Shown here in pieces: positions 20,542-31,678 of a stretch of 64,000 nt of DNA (position 1 is its first letter; every line of letters starts with the position of its first letter). The stretch is taken from the NCBI GenBank assembly GCA_001931875.2, contig MSJH02000698.1, forward strand, positions 372,001 through 436,000. Reading direction: 5' to 3'. A program made the translations under genes and the position numbers. The notes under the pieces were generated by a model. It did no database searches. It was not told the DNA's origin and was given only the letters and a program-made list of their open reading frames with translations. This DNA comes from Byssochlamys sp. IMV 00236. Lineage: Eukaryota > Ascomycota > Eurotiomycetes > Eurotiales > Thermoascaceae.

Positions 20542-23199
20542 TTGACCAAGATTGTCGCCATGGCTTCGATTTCGCTCTCTCAGCGCCCCATCTCAGCGCT
20601 GACGGAACAGCTGAGCAATGCGCATGCGTCGAATCTCAGACATAATCATTTGGCCGTACCTGCGCCTCTGCCTAATCCGCCTTTCGTCTTCCCCGCTCGA
20701 GAACCGGATGCCCCGTCCACGGCCAGGGAGGATGAATCGTCTGCTCCGCCCCCGCTGCCTGCCTTCTCGTTCAACCCGGGCAATGGTCACGCTCCGACGG
20801 CTTCGACGTCTGCGATGCCGGCGCATGCACGCGCTGGCGGGCACCGTCGTCGGGCCACGGAGTTCAATCCCGTTGGCGGTTCCGGCTTAGGGTCGAGTCC
20901 TCCAGGCAAAACGGACAACAGCACTGGCTCAACGACACTGCCCCTTCCAGGCCCCGGTCTTAGTGGTGCTGGACCAGGTAGACGTGGTCATGCTCACCGC
21001 CGCTCAGCAGCGGTCTCCAGCATGGATCTGACTGCCATCACCAAGGCCTTCCCGGGCATGCCCCTCGTGGGCAGTGCTCCCTCGACTCCGGCCGACATGA
21101 AGCAACAGCACGACCTGTGTGATGAAATGGCCCGGCCAACATCCTGTTCTGTCCCCAGCCCGCGTCAGTCGACCCCTCCGGCTTCTCCTGCCAAGGTAGA
21201 AGAGCAGTCGGGGTCGACTGAGAAACTTGAGTCTGCGGAGAGGCCCACCGCTGCTCCACGCCCCCTGTCAACCATTTCCGCAGAGACCTCCAGCAGCCTA
21301 ACGACGATTCGACCGACTCAAACTGTCATCAGTGACGCTTCCATATCCACGACAAAGAACTCTCCCAACCAGCCGCTCAGACCGAGACCGAAGACGGCAG
21401 ACTCCTCTCTGGCCTTGTTTCAGTTTGGGGCTGGCGGATCTTCGGAAAATGCATGGAGACGCCCTGTATCAGCCGCTGCTCCACCGTCCCGCCGTGCGTC
21501 ATTCTCAGATATCCAGTCTCCGAACCTGGAGAGGGACAACTGGGATGCTGCCAATGAGGGGGCCGGTTCCTCCCGGGCTTCTTCAGACAGCGACTCATCC
21601 GACACTACCGTGGAGGACGAATCCAAGTCCAAGCACAAATCTCACCTCCGCAGCAAGGCTCAGAAACGGCAGAAAAAGGTGCGGTCGTGGGCTGGCGCCA
21701 TTCTCACCAGGGGCAAGGGCAAGAAACATCACTCGAAGAAATCACCCACCACCAAGTCACCTCCCCCGCGGCCCATCCTCATTCGGACAAACTCAGAGGT
21801 CGGATCATTGGCCGAAGTCGACTTTGATGAAGATAACACTGTCATTATCAGGACCCCTACTAATCCTACCTCTCCTCGACCGCCTCTTCCTCCCTTGAAC
21901 ACTGATGCCTCGTCGCTGGAGAGTGCATGGAAACCGAAGAGCTTCTACGAACAAAATGTAGACAATGACATGTTTAGCCCGGTTATCGACCTGGATGCCG
22001 CTCTGGGTCCGTTCAACACCCCGGAGATGAGCTCTGACCGTGTTGCTGGTAGTTCCTTCTCGGTTGCTACCAGGCGCATGTACAGTGGTGGTCGACGCGG
22101 CGAGTTTGTTGGACCTGAGATGCGCTATCATCGACGTGCAGAAAGCGCCCCTGAGATGCCTCCATTTGACCGAAGTTTCTTGGCTACTGCTCGCTTGGCT
22201 GGTGCTAATCCTGCCATGCCAGTTCCAGACGTGTTCTACGAAGAAGAAGAGGATGCCTTCCTTGCTGGCAACCAATCTCCAGGAGGAGAGCAGGTGCCAG
22301 CTCTTAAGGAAGTTGGTCAGTCTGACGTGGCTGAAAAGCCCGCCGACGAGTCCTCTAGCAACGATACATCAGCTACCGTCACGCCAGTCGCAGCAGATAG
22401 CAGCACATCCGTTCACGACCAAGGCTTGGGGATTCGGCTTTCGGTGCCAAATGATGGCTCATCCTCTCACTCCACTTCTTCACGCACGAGAGACGACTTT
22501 GAGGCCCGAGACGAGAGTGTAAAAGCTCAGGATGATGTGACTGTGTCATCGCCCTTCGCCCGGAAATCTTCGGTTGAGATCGTTCCCCATGACGCTTATC
22601 ACCGCAAGTTTGATAGCCCAGATGTGTCTCCTCGTTTTGTCCCGGCTGATAAGCGCCCTGACACCTCGTCCGCTGACTTGGCGTTTAACATTCCTCACCT
22701 GTCACTACCAGGAGATGCTCGAGTGAACTCAGCGTTTCCCTCTCCCGATCCGTCTGAAGCTCCCCGTTCCGCAACCGCCTCGTCGATGACCGACCGCAAC
22801 ATATCCCATTCGCTGTACAGTAACGATCCTCAAGTCGAATACCCGCATGGCTCGGTCGAGGATGTCCCATCTTTGACTAGCAGCACGTCTACGATGACCA
22901 GCAACCTGCCGCGGTTTTCTACCACCTTCAATTTCCGCCCTGGAGGCGAACGCGCAGCGTCTTACTCTGCTCCTGTGCCCCGTCGCACCAGCCGTTCCAA
23001 CGCCACGAAACGGTCAAGCCTGGCCAGCCTTTCGAAGCTGGTCGTCGGTTCGCACGGGGAGAAGAGCAAGCTCAGTTACGAAATGAAGGCGTCTAATGAT
23101 GAAACCGAGAAGCTGAAAAAGAAAGGTCATAGGATCAGCCGGCTGATGCATTTCTGGAAAATCAGAGAAAAGGATAAGCACAGGACAAATGGAGATTAG
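20542..23199 (+). CDS. Large proline/serine-rich disordered protein (Aspergillus 'cell wall proline-rich protein' type)
   Basis: A single-exon gene of 885 aa. Composition is dominated by S, P, A, T, R and D. There is no signal peptide and no membrane segment, so a wall location is doubtful despite the name that I recall for similar Aspergillus proteins. Recognisable islands are GRRGHAHRRSAAVSSMDLTA (about 149-168), a basic stretch around 372-415 (KSKHKSHLRSKAQKRQKK and GKKHHSKK), RRMYSGGRRGEFVGPEMRY (about 512-530) and a basic C-terminus (GHRISRLMHFWKIREKDKH). HRRSAA-like and RRAS-type sites look like phosphorylation or 14-3-3 docking sites, so a cytoplasmic regulatory or scaffold role is my inference. 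The start is at 20542, or possibly the next Met seven codons later (MASISLSQRP). Confidence 0.82.
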   Translation: MTKIVAMASISLSQRPISALTEQLSNAHASNLRHNHLAVPAPLPNPPFVFPAREPDAPSTAREDESSAPPPLPAFSFNPGNGHAPTASTSAMPAHARAGGHRRRATEFNPVGGSGLGSSPPGKTDNSTGSTTLPLPGPGLSGAGPGRRGHAHRRSAAVSSMDLTAITKAFPGMPLVGSAPSTPADMKQQHDLCDEMARPTSCSVPSPRQSTPPASPAKVEEQSGSTEKLESAERPTAAPRPLSTISAETSSSLTTIRPTQTVISDASISTTKNSPNQPLRPRPKTADSSLALFQFGAGGSSENAWRRPVSAAAPPSRRASFSDIQSPNLERDNWDAANEGAGSSRASSDSDSSDTTVEDESKSKHKSHLRSKAQKRQKKVRSWAGAILTRGKGKKHHSKKSPTTKSPPPRPILIRTNSEVGSLAEVDFDEDNTVIIRTPTNPTSPRPPLPPLNTDASSLESAWKPKSFYEQNVDNDMFSPVIDLDAALGPFNTPEMSSDRVAGSSFSVATRRMYSGGRRGEFVGPEMRYHRRAESAPEMPPFDRSFLATARLAGANPAMPVPDVFYEEEEDAFLAGNQSPGGEQVPALKEVGQSDVAEKPADESSSNDTSATVTPVAADSSTSVHDQGLGIRLSVPNDGSSSHSTSSRTRDDFEARDESVKAQDDVTVSSPFARKSSVEIVPHDAYHRKFDSPDVSPRFVPADKRPDTSSADLAFNIPHLSLPGDARVNSAFPSPDPSEAPRSATASSMTDRNISHSLYSNDPQVEYPHGSVEDVPSLTSSTSTMTSNLPRFSTTFNFRPGGERAASYSAPVPRRTSRSNATKRSSLASLSKLVVGSHGEKSKLSYEMKASNDETEKLKKKGHRISRLMHFWKIREKDKHRTNGD

Positions 23200-24250
23200 A
23201 GAGGGTACTCACCGTTTCTGATCATGCTCTTGCTGCTGCTTTTTCTCGTTTTCTGGTCTGATGTTTTCGGCGCAACCTTGTACGGCATGATACCATGGCG
23301 GATGGGATATTGATTTATGGAAACGCATTTTCCTCACTTATTACTCTCGGATCTCGGCTCTCTCCTCCATCTTCACATAAAACGTTGTTTCTTCATTCGC
23401 CATCTGTACATATGCTCAGTGGCCGATGTTGACTGATTTAATTTCTCTTTTACTTGATCAGGATGGGCGTATTTTTTATTGAACCCTCTTGTTTGAACAT
23501 TTATATGCGTTTTCTCTTTTCGGTCTGTCTATTTATGACTTCAGGTGTCTGGACTCTTATTCTCTTCGCCTTCTCTCGTTGATGTCCCCTCTTTGTTAGC
23601 GTGAACAGATGTTAACATGTCCATTGATTGTTCGAGTTTAGCATTGTATCTACCTTCGCCACGTTCGTTCCACCAGAGCCTCGGTCTTCTTTTTATTTCT
23701 CCTTTTCATTTTCTCCCCCGAGGTTTCATTCCGGGAGGTCTTTTTTTCTGTCAGGGCCCATTTCTGTCGAGAGTTTAGGAGCCAGCGGCGGGAATCTTTT
23801 TATTTTCAATCTTCGCCTCTTTCTAAGCGGCTGGAGCATCTTCCTTGAGGGGTTTCTTGGGATATACTTCCACAGACATAGCAATGCAAAGCCACAATGT
23901 GGTTGTCACCGGTACACATTTAATCGCGCATCTATCAGTAGGATAATTGAGGGAGAAGATTTTAGATACAAGGTCGCTAGCGTATCGACGACACACTGAA
24001 ATATAATCATATCCAGCACCGAGACAAAAATTAGGAACACCCCACCCCGGGTGTATGCACGATCGAAATTATAGAGAAGCATGTATTAGTTAACAGTATA
24101 TTGATCCATATCTGTTAGAGCATCTAAGTTAACTACGGCATGTGGGGTGTGTAGAGTATTTAAGCTCCACAGTGACCGAGCCAAAAATCTAAACGGCAAA
24201 TCGCCAAAAAAAAGTCTTGCCATGTGTGTTTGAAGTTTGAACCACCGAAA
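23200..24250. other. 3' flank of the proline-rich gene up to the assembly gap
   Basis: T-rich sequence consistent with a long 3' untranslated region, then AT-rich spacer. No coding region is supported. Confidence 0.45.
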
Positions 24251-24425
24251 NNNNNNNNNNNNNNNNNNNNNNNNNNNNNNNNNNNNNNNNNNNNNNNNNN
24301 NNNNNNNNNNNNNNNNNNNNNNNNNNNNNNNNNNNNNNNNNNNNNNNNNNNNNNNNNNNNNNNNNNNNNNNNNNNNNNNNNNNNNNNNNNNNNNNNNNNN
24401 NNNNNNNNNNNNNNNNNNNNNNNNN
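24251..24425. other. Assembly gap (175 N)
   Basis: A run of 175 undetermined bases. It most likely hides the start codon of the Bmt6-like gene, since the conserved reading frame is already open at its right edge. Confidence 0.98.
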
Positions 24426-25891
24426 AAGAAGGGAAGCAGCAGCAGAAGCAGCAGAAGAAGAAGCAGACTCCAACGACATCCCGCAGAGCAAACCATCAAG
24501 AAGGAGAAAGACAACAACAACGACAACAACGACTCGGAAACGAAAAGGAAGAAGAGAAAATAGACCTCTCCATCACAATCCCCATTTCATTACAGCAGTT
24601 ACTTTTGAATATTTTCAAAGCTGGATTACTTCGTTCAAGTTATGATGCTGGACAAGAAAACGGAAGAGAAGAAGAAGAAAAAGAAGAAGAATTGGACATG
24701 AAAACACTCATCCAAACCATCAAATCGCATTTATATAATCGAGATTTCGACTCTGCGTTCACCGATGCGAATGAGGAGTTATTGAGAGCTTATGCGCTAC
24801 GATGGAGCGCGAGTAGGGCGTTAGGGTATGCGGGGATTTTTAGGGGGGTTGTGGGATCGGGGATTCTTGAGTTCAAGAAGAAGAGAGAGGTTGATGATGA
24901 GGGGATGAGTGGGGACGAAACGGTGGTCAAGAGGAGGAGGAGGAGGGATGGGCATGTTCTGTGTATAGGAGGGGGCGCGGGAGCGGAGATTGTTGCTCTT
25001 GCGTGTGTTTGGAGGGATTTGATGGATGAGGAGGAGCGAGGGAAGTTGGAAAGGCAGGGTAATGAGACTGAGACTGGGACTGAGAAAGATGGAGGGGAAG
25101 GTGGTGGTGGTGGTGATGATGATGCACAGTCCATATCCAGCGCCGTTGGAGAAATGACCTTGACGAAAGAAGACCCAGACAGGTCTTTACAAGACAAGGT
25201 TGCTTCAACTTCCATTCCCAACATCTCAATCACAGCAGTCGATATCGCAGATTGGTCTTCTGTCGTGAACCGCTTATCCTCCACTATCAGATCGTCTGAT
25301 ATCCCCAGCTCAAAGGCCCATCCAGCACCGCTACTACCCCCTCAGGACGATTCTCACGAAGGGAGCTTATTCTCCATCTCATTCCAGAAATCAGACATCC
25401 TCACTCTTTCCGACGCTGAGTTGCGAAGCATCCTTCACAAAGACAACAACTCAAACACCATCCTCGTCACACTCATGTTCACATTAAACGAACTATTCTC
25501 CGTATCCATGGCCAAAACGACCGCATTTCTCCTTCGAATCACCGACCTTCTCGAACCAGGCACTGTTCTCCTCGTGGTTGATAGTCCTGGCAGTTACTCT
25601 ACTGTTACTTTGGGAAAAAGCAAGAGTTCAACAGCAACAACAGATACTTCTAAACCCGAGTCCGAATCGTCGTCAGAGCCAGATAAACCACAGCAGAGAA
25701 ACTATCCTATGAAATTCCTTCTGGATCATACCCTTCTTTCTGTTGCGGCAGGGAAGTGGGATAAAGTTCTCTCGCAGGATTCGCGCTGGTTTCGAAGGGA
25801 TGCTGCGAAGTTGAGGTACGCTGTTGGAGAGGGGGCTGGGTTGGAGGATATGAGGTTTCAGATTCATATTTATAAGCGTTTGGAAACGTGA
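24426..25891 (+). CDS. BMT6: 25S rRNA (uridine-N3)-methyltransferase, Bmt6-like (5' end in gap)
   Basis: Putative SAM-dependent methyltransferase of the family that includes yeast Bmt6, which methylates N3 of a uridine in 25S rRNA in the nucleolus. The open frame runs from the gap edge to the stop at 25889-25891. The N-terminal tail is low complexity (Q/K-rich), then ISLQQLLLNIFKAGL begins the conserved part. YALRWSASRALGYAGIF follows, then the SAM-binding loop GHVLCIGGGAGAEIVAL. Later come ILVTLMFTLNELFS, LEPGTVLLVVDSPGSYS and YPMKFLLDHTLL, with WFRRDAAKLRYAVG near the C-terminus. Acidic and glycine-rich insertions (for example around 25090-25125) separate the blocks. No intron is needed. 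The true ATG is probably inside the 175-N gap, so the protein is 5'-incomplete here. Confidence 0.8.
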
Positions 25892-26374
25892 ATTTTTTTT
25901 TGTTGTTTGGGGGTTTTGGATTGGGATACTCTGGGATTTAATATAGATGTTACTTTTTGGGTATATGTATATCTGTTTCAATTGGGAAAGAGGGAGAAAG
26001 ATCTCCGGTCATTGGATAGAAAATAACTCTTCATCGGAAAGAGAAGCGAGGTTGATTTAGGATTAGATCGTATATCAGTCCCCTGAACTTCATCTATGAT
26101 TGAATAGTGTTTGTTCTGGATGTATATGAGTCACTTGAGAAGAGTAAAGAGGAATATATTGCTACAAGAGGTTAAAAGCGCTTAGGGGTACAGAATGTAA
26201 CATCCCCAGTATCATGTCTTCCGAAACCCATACAGCCAATGCACACAGGCTTATGATAATCTTCGTGGATATTTCTTTTCCCTTATTATCTTTCCTCATA
26301 TCCGAGAGGGTCCCGCTGCGTCCTCATTTTAATAATTTTCAAGTCTCCACCGCAACCACCCTAGAGTCCCCAAT
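25892..26374. other. Intergenic, convergent 3' flanks
   Basis: Between the stop of the Bmt6-like gene and the stop of the convergent PHB1 gene. Nothing else seen. Confidence 0.5.
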
Positions 26375-27302
26375 CTAACCCCGCAGACCAAGCAGGAGAC
26401 TCGTGCTCTTTCCACCATCCTTGCTCTCCCCGCCTGGAAGGTAGGTCACGTTCGGGTTCTGAGCCAACGTCGCGGCGATCTCCTTGCTGGCATCGATACG
26501 ACGGATCTGGATCAGGCCATCTCCGGCCTTGGCAACAGCCTTGCTGATGATGTCGGCACTCTCAGCCTCTCCCTCTGCGCGGATAACGTTGGCCTGACGC
26601 TCCTGCTCAGCCTTCTCGACGATGAAGCGTGCCCGCTCGGCGTCCTGCTGTGCGATCTGCTTCTGTTCGACAGCACGGGTGAACTCGCGGCCGAAGGTCA
26701 TGTGCGTGATGGAAACGTCCTCCAGGGCGATGTTGAACTGCTGCGCACGGCGCATCAGCTCGGTGCGGATGCGGTTCGAGACGGCTTCACGCTGGGTGAT
26801 GAGTTCGGCGGCGTCGAATTGAGCGACGATGGCTTTCAGGACTTCGTTTCCGATCGAAGGCAGAACACGCTCGTCATAGTCTGTACCATAGGACTGGGAT
26901 CGGATCGAGTGTTAGCTCGAATACTCGATTTTTTTATTTTATGCTAAAGACATTCCGTGACACAGGAAAATAACATACCTGATAGATCTGAGGAAGCTTG
27001 GGAACTTCTGGTCGATGAAGCACTCGCAGAGTGAGGCTGACCATCTGCAAGTCCTTACTTCCCGTCGTCGTGGAGATGTTTCGAGGCTTCGTCCGCACAT
27101 CGTAGACGATTGCCTTCTGCAGCCAAGGAACCAGGAAATGTGTACCCTCGTTGACAACCTTCTCCTGCACACCCGACATCCGGTCGAAAATGACGGCGCG
27201 CGAACCGCCCTTAACATCGTACATGGAGTTCTGGATGAGCCAGACGCCACCGGTGGCGGGGATCACCCACTTGTAGACATTGTAGAGAGCGTTGGCCGCC
27301 AT
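26375..27302 (-). CDS. PHB1: Prohibitin 1
   Basis: Subunit of the ring-shaped prohibitin complex of the mitochondrial inner membrane, which supports membrane organisation and protein turnover. Two exons, 27302-26979 and 26893-26375, with an 85-nt intron (GTATGT donor, CCAG acceptor), give 280 aa, normal length. The N-terminus [19 protein letters not shown] is the uncleaved hydrophobic anchor. The SPFH/PHB domain includes [39 protein letters not shown] and the [30 protein letters not shown] block across the splice. The C-terminal helix ([19 protein letters not shown]) forms the coiled coil. It shares a 318-bp intergenic region with divergent QCR8, another mitochondrial gene. Confidence 0.96.
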
Positions 27303-27620
27303 CGCTGCAGGAACTCGAGATGGTCACTGGCTGAGAGATGGGGGGGAAATAGGGACTGTTCGTCGTTGCTTGCTGCGGCTCTTCTGGATGTTGCGGCGGA
27401 GCTGATCACGGGCTTTTCTCGATGCTGTCCCGATCGGGCTTAGCGCCCGGATGTTGCGCCCAAACCGAACTCGACCTTCGCTCTCCCGGTCTTTCATCAC
27501 AACGTCTTGTCTCTGTGCCACGCCGACGCCAGTCCTCTTTACGAACCGCAATAGCGTCTCTCTCCTCTTTCAGTCACTTTCGTTCTTCAATCAGTCACTT
27601 TCGTTCTTCAATCAGTCACA
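27303..27620. promoter_or_regulatory. Bidirectional promoter PHB1 / QCR8
   Basis: Only 318 bp separate the two divergent start codons, so the core promoters and leaders of both mitochondrial genes must lie here. The QCR8 side contains a 21-bp tandem repeat ending at its start codon. No individual factor site is assigned. Confidence 0.7.
27571..27620 (+). repeat. 21-bp tandem repeat in the QCR8 leader
   Basis: The unit CAGTCACTTTCGTTCTTCAAT occurs at 27571-27591 and again, identical, at 27592-27612. A third partial copy (CAGTCAC) runs almost to the ATG at 27621. It probably lies in the 5' untranslated region. Confidence 0.9.
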
Positions 27621-28350
27621 ATGGGTAACCACGGCGCGGACCCCAAGCATGGAGTGTAAGTCACCGTTCCTTTTCCGATCGCCTCGTTCCCTTCTCCAGT
27701 CGCCCGGAAGCAACCGTGATGGAGATGTGCAACCAGACAGGCCTCTCAATTGGTTTTCTATCTACCTGTTCATGCTGAACTCTTTGCTAACGATTCCTAT
27801 CTGCAGTTTCCTAGGTAACTGGGGAGCCATCGGTAAGTCCCCCGCGACCTGAGTTGAAACACCGGCGACACGGGATATATATCGCTACATGGGAATTGTT
27901 GGGAGGGCTTCAATTGCAGCCTCAACGGCAATGGCAATTCGCCTGGATTACTTCCATGCTGTCCGCGCTCGAAGGGCCTGAAGAACGGCGCTAATCTCTC
28001 GATTTGCAACATCCAGGCTGCACGACCCCTCAGAAGAACATCATTACCTACTCCCTCTCCGCCAACCGACAGAGGCCCATGGCCGGCGCTGCTCACGCCG
28101 CTATCTTCAACGTCTGGCGCCGATTCCGTCACCAGGTCCTCTACGTCGCCCCTCCCTTCATTATCGCCTACGCTACCATGAACTGGGCCATTGAGAGGTA
28201 CGCGAAAAGTCTTGCATTCCGCTCCCGACAAGCGCGAAACGCACCACCGGTTGGCATTGGGCATGGAACTGATATGAATCTTGCTTTTTTTCTAGGAACG
28301 AGTACCTCAACTCCAAGCCTGGTCGTCAGGCCGAGGGTGAATCTGAGTAA
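27621..28350 (+). CDS. QCR8: Ubiquinol-cytochrome c reductase subunit 8
   Basis: Small subunit of respiratory complex III in the mitochondrial inner membrane, in contact with cytochrome b. Four exons, 27621-27655, 27807-27832, 28017-28197 and 28296-28350, total 297 nt, 98 aa, matching the family. The protein reads MGNHGADPKHGVFLGNWGAI, then QKNIITYSLSANRQRPMAG, then NVWRRFRHQVLYVAPPFI with the single membrane helix ending in YATMNWAIER and the typical tail NEYLNSKPGR. Exon 2 is only 26 nt. All junctions preserve frame. It is divergent from PHB1. Confidence 0.95.
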
Positions 28351-29544
28351 ACGCAGTTCGGGTCATCGTGATTGGCTGTGGACAGTCACGTGTTGTTCGC
28401 TTCCGTTTTGGGAAGTCCTTTCGTGGTCGCGCTGTACAGTACTAGAAGGCAATCCGAAACCAATCCTCACAGTTTTCCTTTGTTAAGTCTGGAGTCATAG
28501 ATGCTGGAGATAGCTGTCTGTAAAACTACCATGTTGACACCGCAGTCAGTTCCGGTTCAGAAACTTGGCAAAGAGCCCCGTGTACGAGCTTCACGCAACT
28601 ACCCAATCGTAGGTATATTGATGAGTTGCATTACAGGAAGCCTTCTCCTACGAGGGATCAGGGGACTTGATTTTTGTCTATCTTCCATCCTGCGGTCCTA
28701 TCAGTATTTAACGTCTGTCGTAGTTATATGTGTGGGTCCAGCAAGATACTGAGAAACAGAGACAAAGAACCGGTCTCGTACTTGTCGACTAACAGGCTCA
28801 TCTGAAATCCTTTACTATCGAAAAGTTCCTGAGCACCCGTTATCAATGACGAGAATGGCTGCGATTGAAGTGCACTGATAATCTTGACAAATTCGGTGCG
28901 GATGCCCAACCGCCTAAAACTTCAGCAAAACGTGCCATGGATCCAAACATCGGAGTCAAGATTGGGTTCGGAGCGGTTGAGACTGTTTCAGCACCTTGGT
29001 TCCGACGGCTTCTACCAGAACCTTTTCTTTGTGTTGTTTTACTACTGTAGCGACTTGGTCAGCAGCAGGAAGGGTATCACAAGCGCATCAAAGCAGTGCT
29101 TCTGGCATGTCGTGCAGGGCATTCATCACCATGTCCCTGTCCAGCAGACCTGGATGAATGAATGCTCGCCAGGAGGAAATATCCGAAATATCCCAGTCAA
29201 CTCGCAGTGAATTGGCAACAAAACGAAGGCAGCCAACTAATGCATGAATGCATGGATTGATTGAAGTCGGCGGGGTTGAGTTTCGGCCCAGAAGCGACGG
29301 TGCCGCCTTCTCTGCCTGAAAATCCCCACTGGCCGCTGGATGTGCGGAGGGGTAAATCCAAAAGAGCCCAGAGGTGGGAAAAAAAAAAAGAGAGAGAAAA
29401 ATCTCGAAAAATTTCATGCTAGGCCGTCTATCTTTGTCGCCAACTTCTTATACCCTTCGATCGTCTGTCTTCTCTCCATATCTGCGGTCTCGTGCTTCAT
29501 CTCTCTTCTTGCAATCCCGTTCTTTTCGATCAATTCTCCCCACA
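28351..29544. promoter_or_regulatory. Spacer upstream of spermidine synthase
   Basis: Holds the 3' flank of QCR8 and the promoter of the spermidine synthase gene. The 150 bp before the ATG are C/T-rich. No gene is supported. Confidence 0.45.
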
Positions 29545-30928
<1,384 letters not shown>

Positions 30929-31678
30929 AAAAATTCCCTGGACTTTGCTTTTCAAATCAAATTGAAAAAAAAAACTACAAAAAGCAATAACGAAAACGTC
31001 CAAAAGCCGATTCAAGAACGCCTTCCCCACCCCCTGAATATAAAATTAGGACCAGAGGCACCCTTTGACAGAAAGAAGACATGATCATTAAATTATGCAT
31101 GTACTTAGGATGGGCTTGGGATTTGATTTGATTTGATTCCATTCGATTGATGATCACGACCTCTTCTTCGATGACAAAAACAAAAAAAGGCGAAGATGGG
31201 ATTAGTAAAGGTCGCTTGATGAAATGTTGCTGCAACCCTTCTTGTCTCTACAGAAATAGTAGAAAAAGTCGCTTTCCAAATTGGGATGCACTTTGCTTCC
31301 ATAGTTGTCAGAGTAAAAGACTCCCAAGAGCCTTTTTAAATGAAACCTCTATTATTTGCTTACTGATTCTGATTCTCACTCTGTTGTGCTATGATAATAA
31401 CCTACTAGTTCCTGAATGGCAAAAAAATCACAATACGTGAAGGGATTTGGCGTGACAAACATATACTTTATTTTAACAGCCCTTTGTTCTAATCTCTAAT
31501 ATAGATACTTCGGGGCCAATTATTTCGGCGTAAAGAAGTGGCGCAAATAAAACGCTGAAGAAAGGTCGTAGATCCCTAAAACCCCGGGAGGTACCCATTT
31601 TCTGATATCGAATACATCCCGGAAACCATCATCATAACTTTGGTCATCAACGAAGAGCAAACACCTGCAATGAGGTGC
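30929..31678. other. Intergenic, convergent 3' flanks
   Basis: AT-rich region between the convergent spermidine synthase and transketolase genes. No gene seen. Confidence 0.5.

Noticed and set aside
24086..24529. Minus-strand frames running through the N gap
   Set aside because: They are open only because N has no stops, and the flanking residues are leucine- and serine-rich reverse complements of the Bmt6-like N-terminal low-complexity tail.
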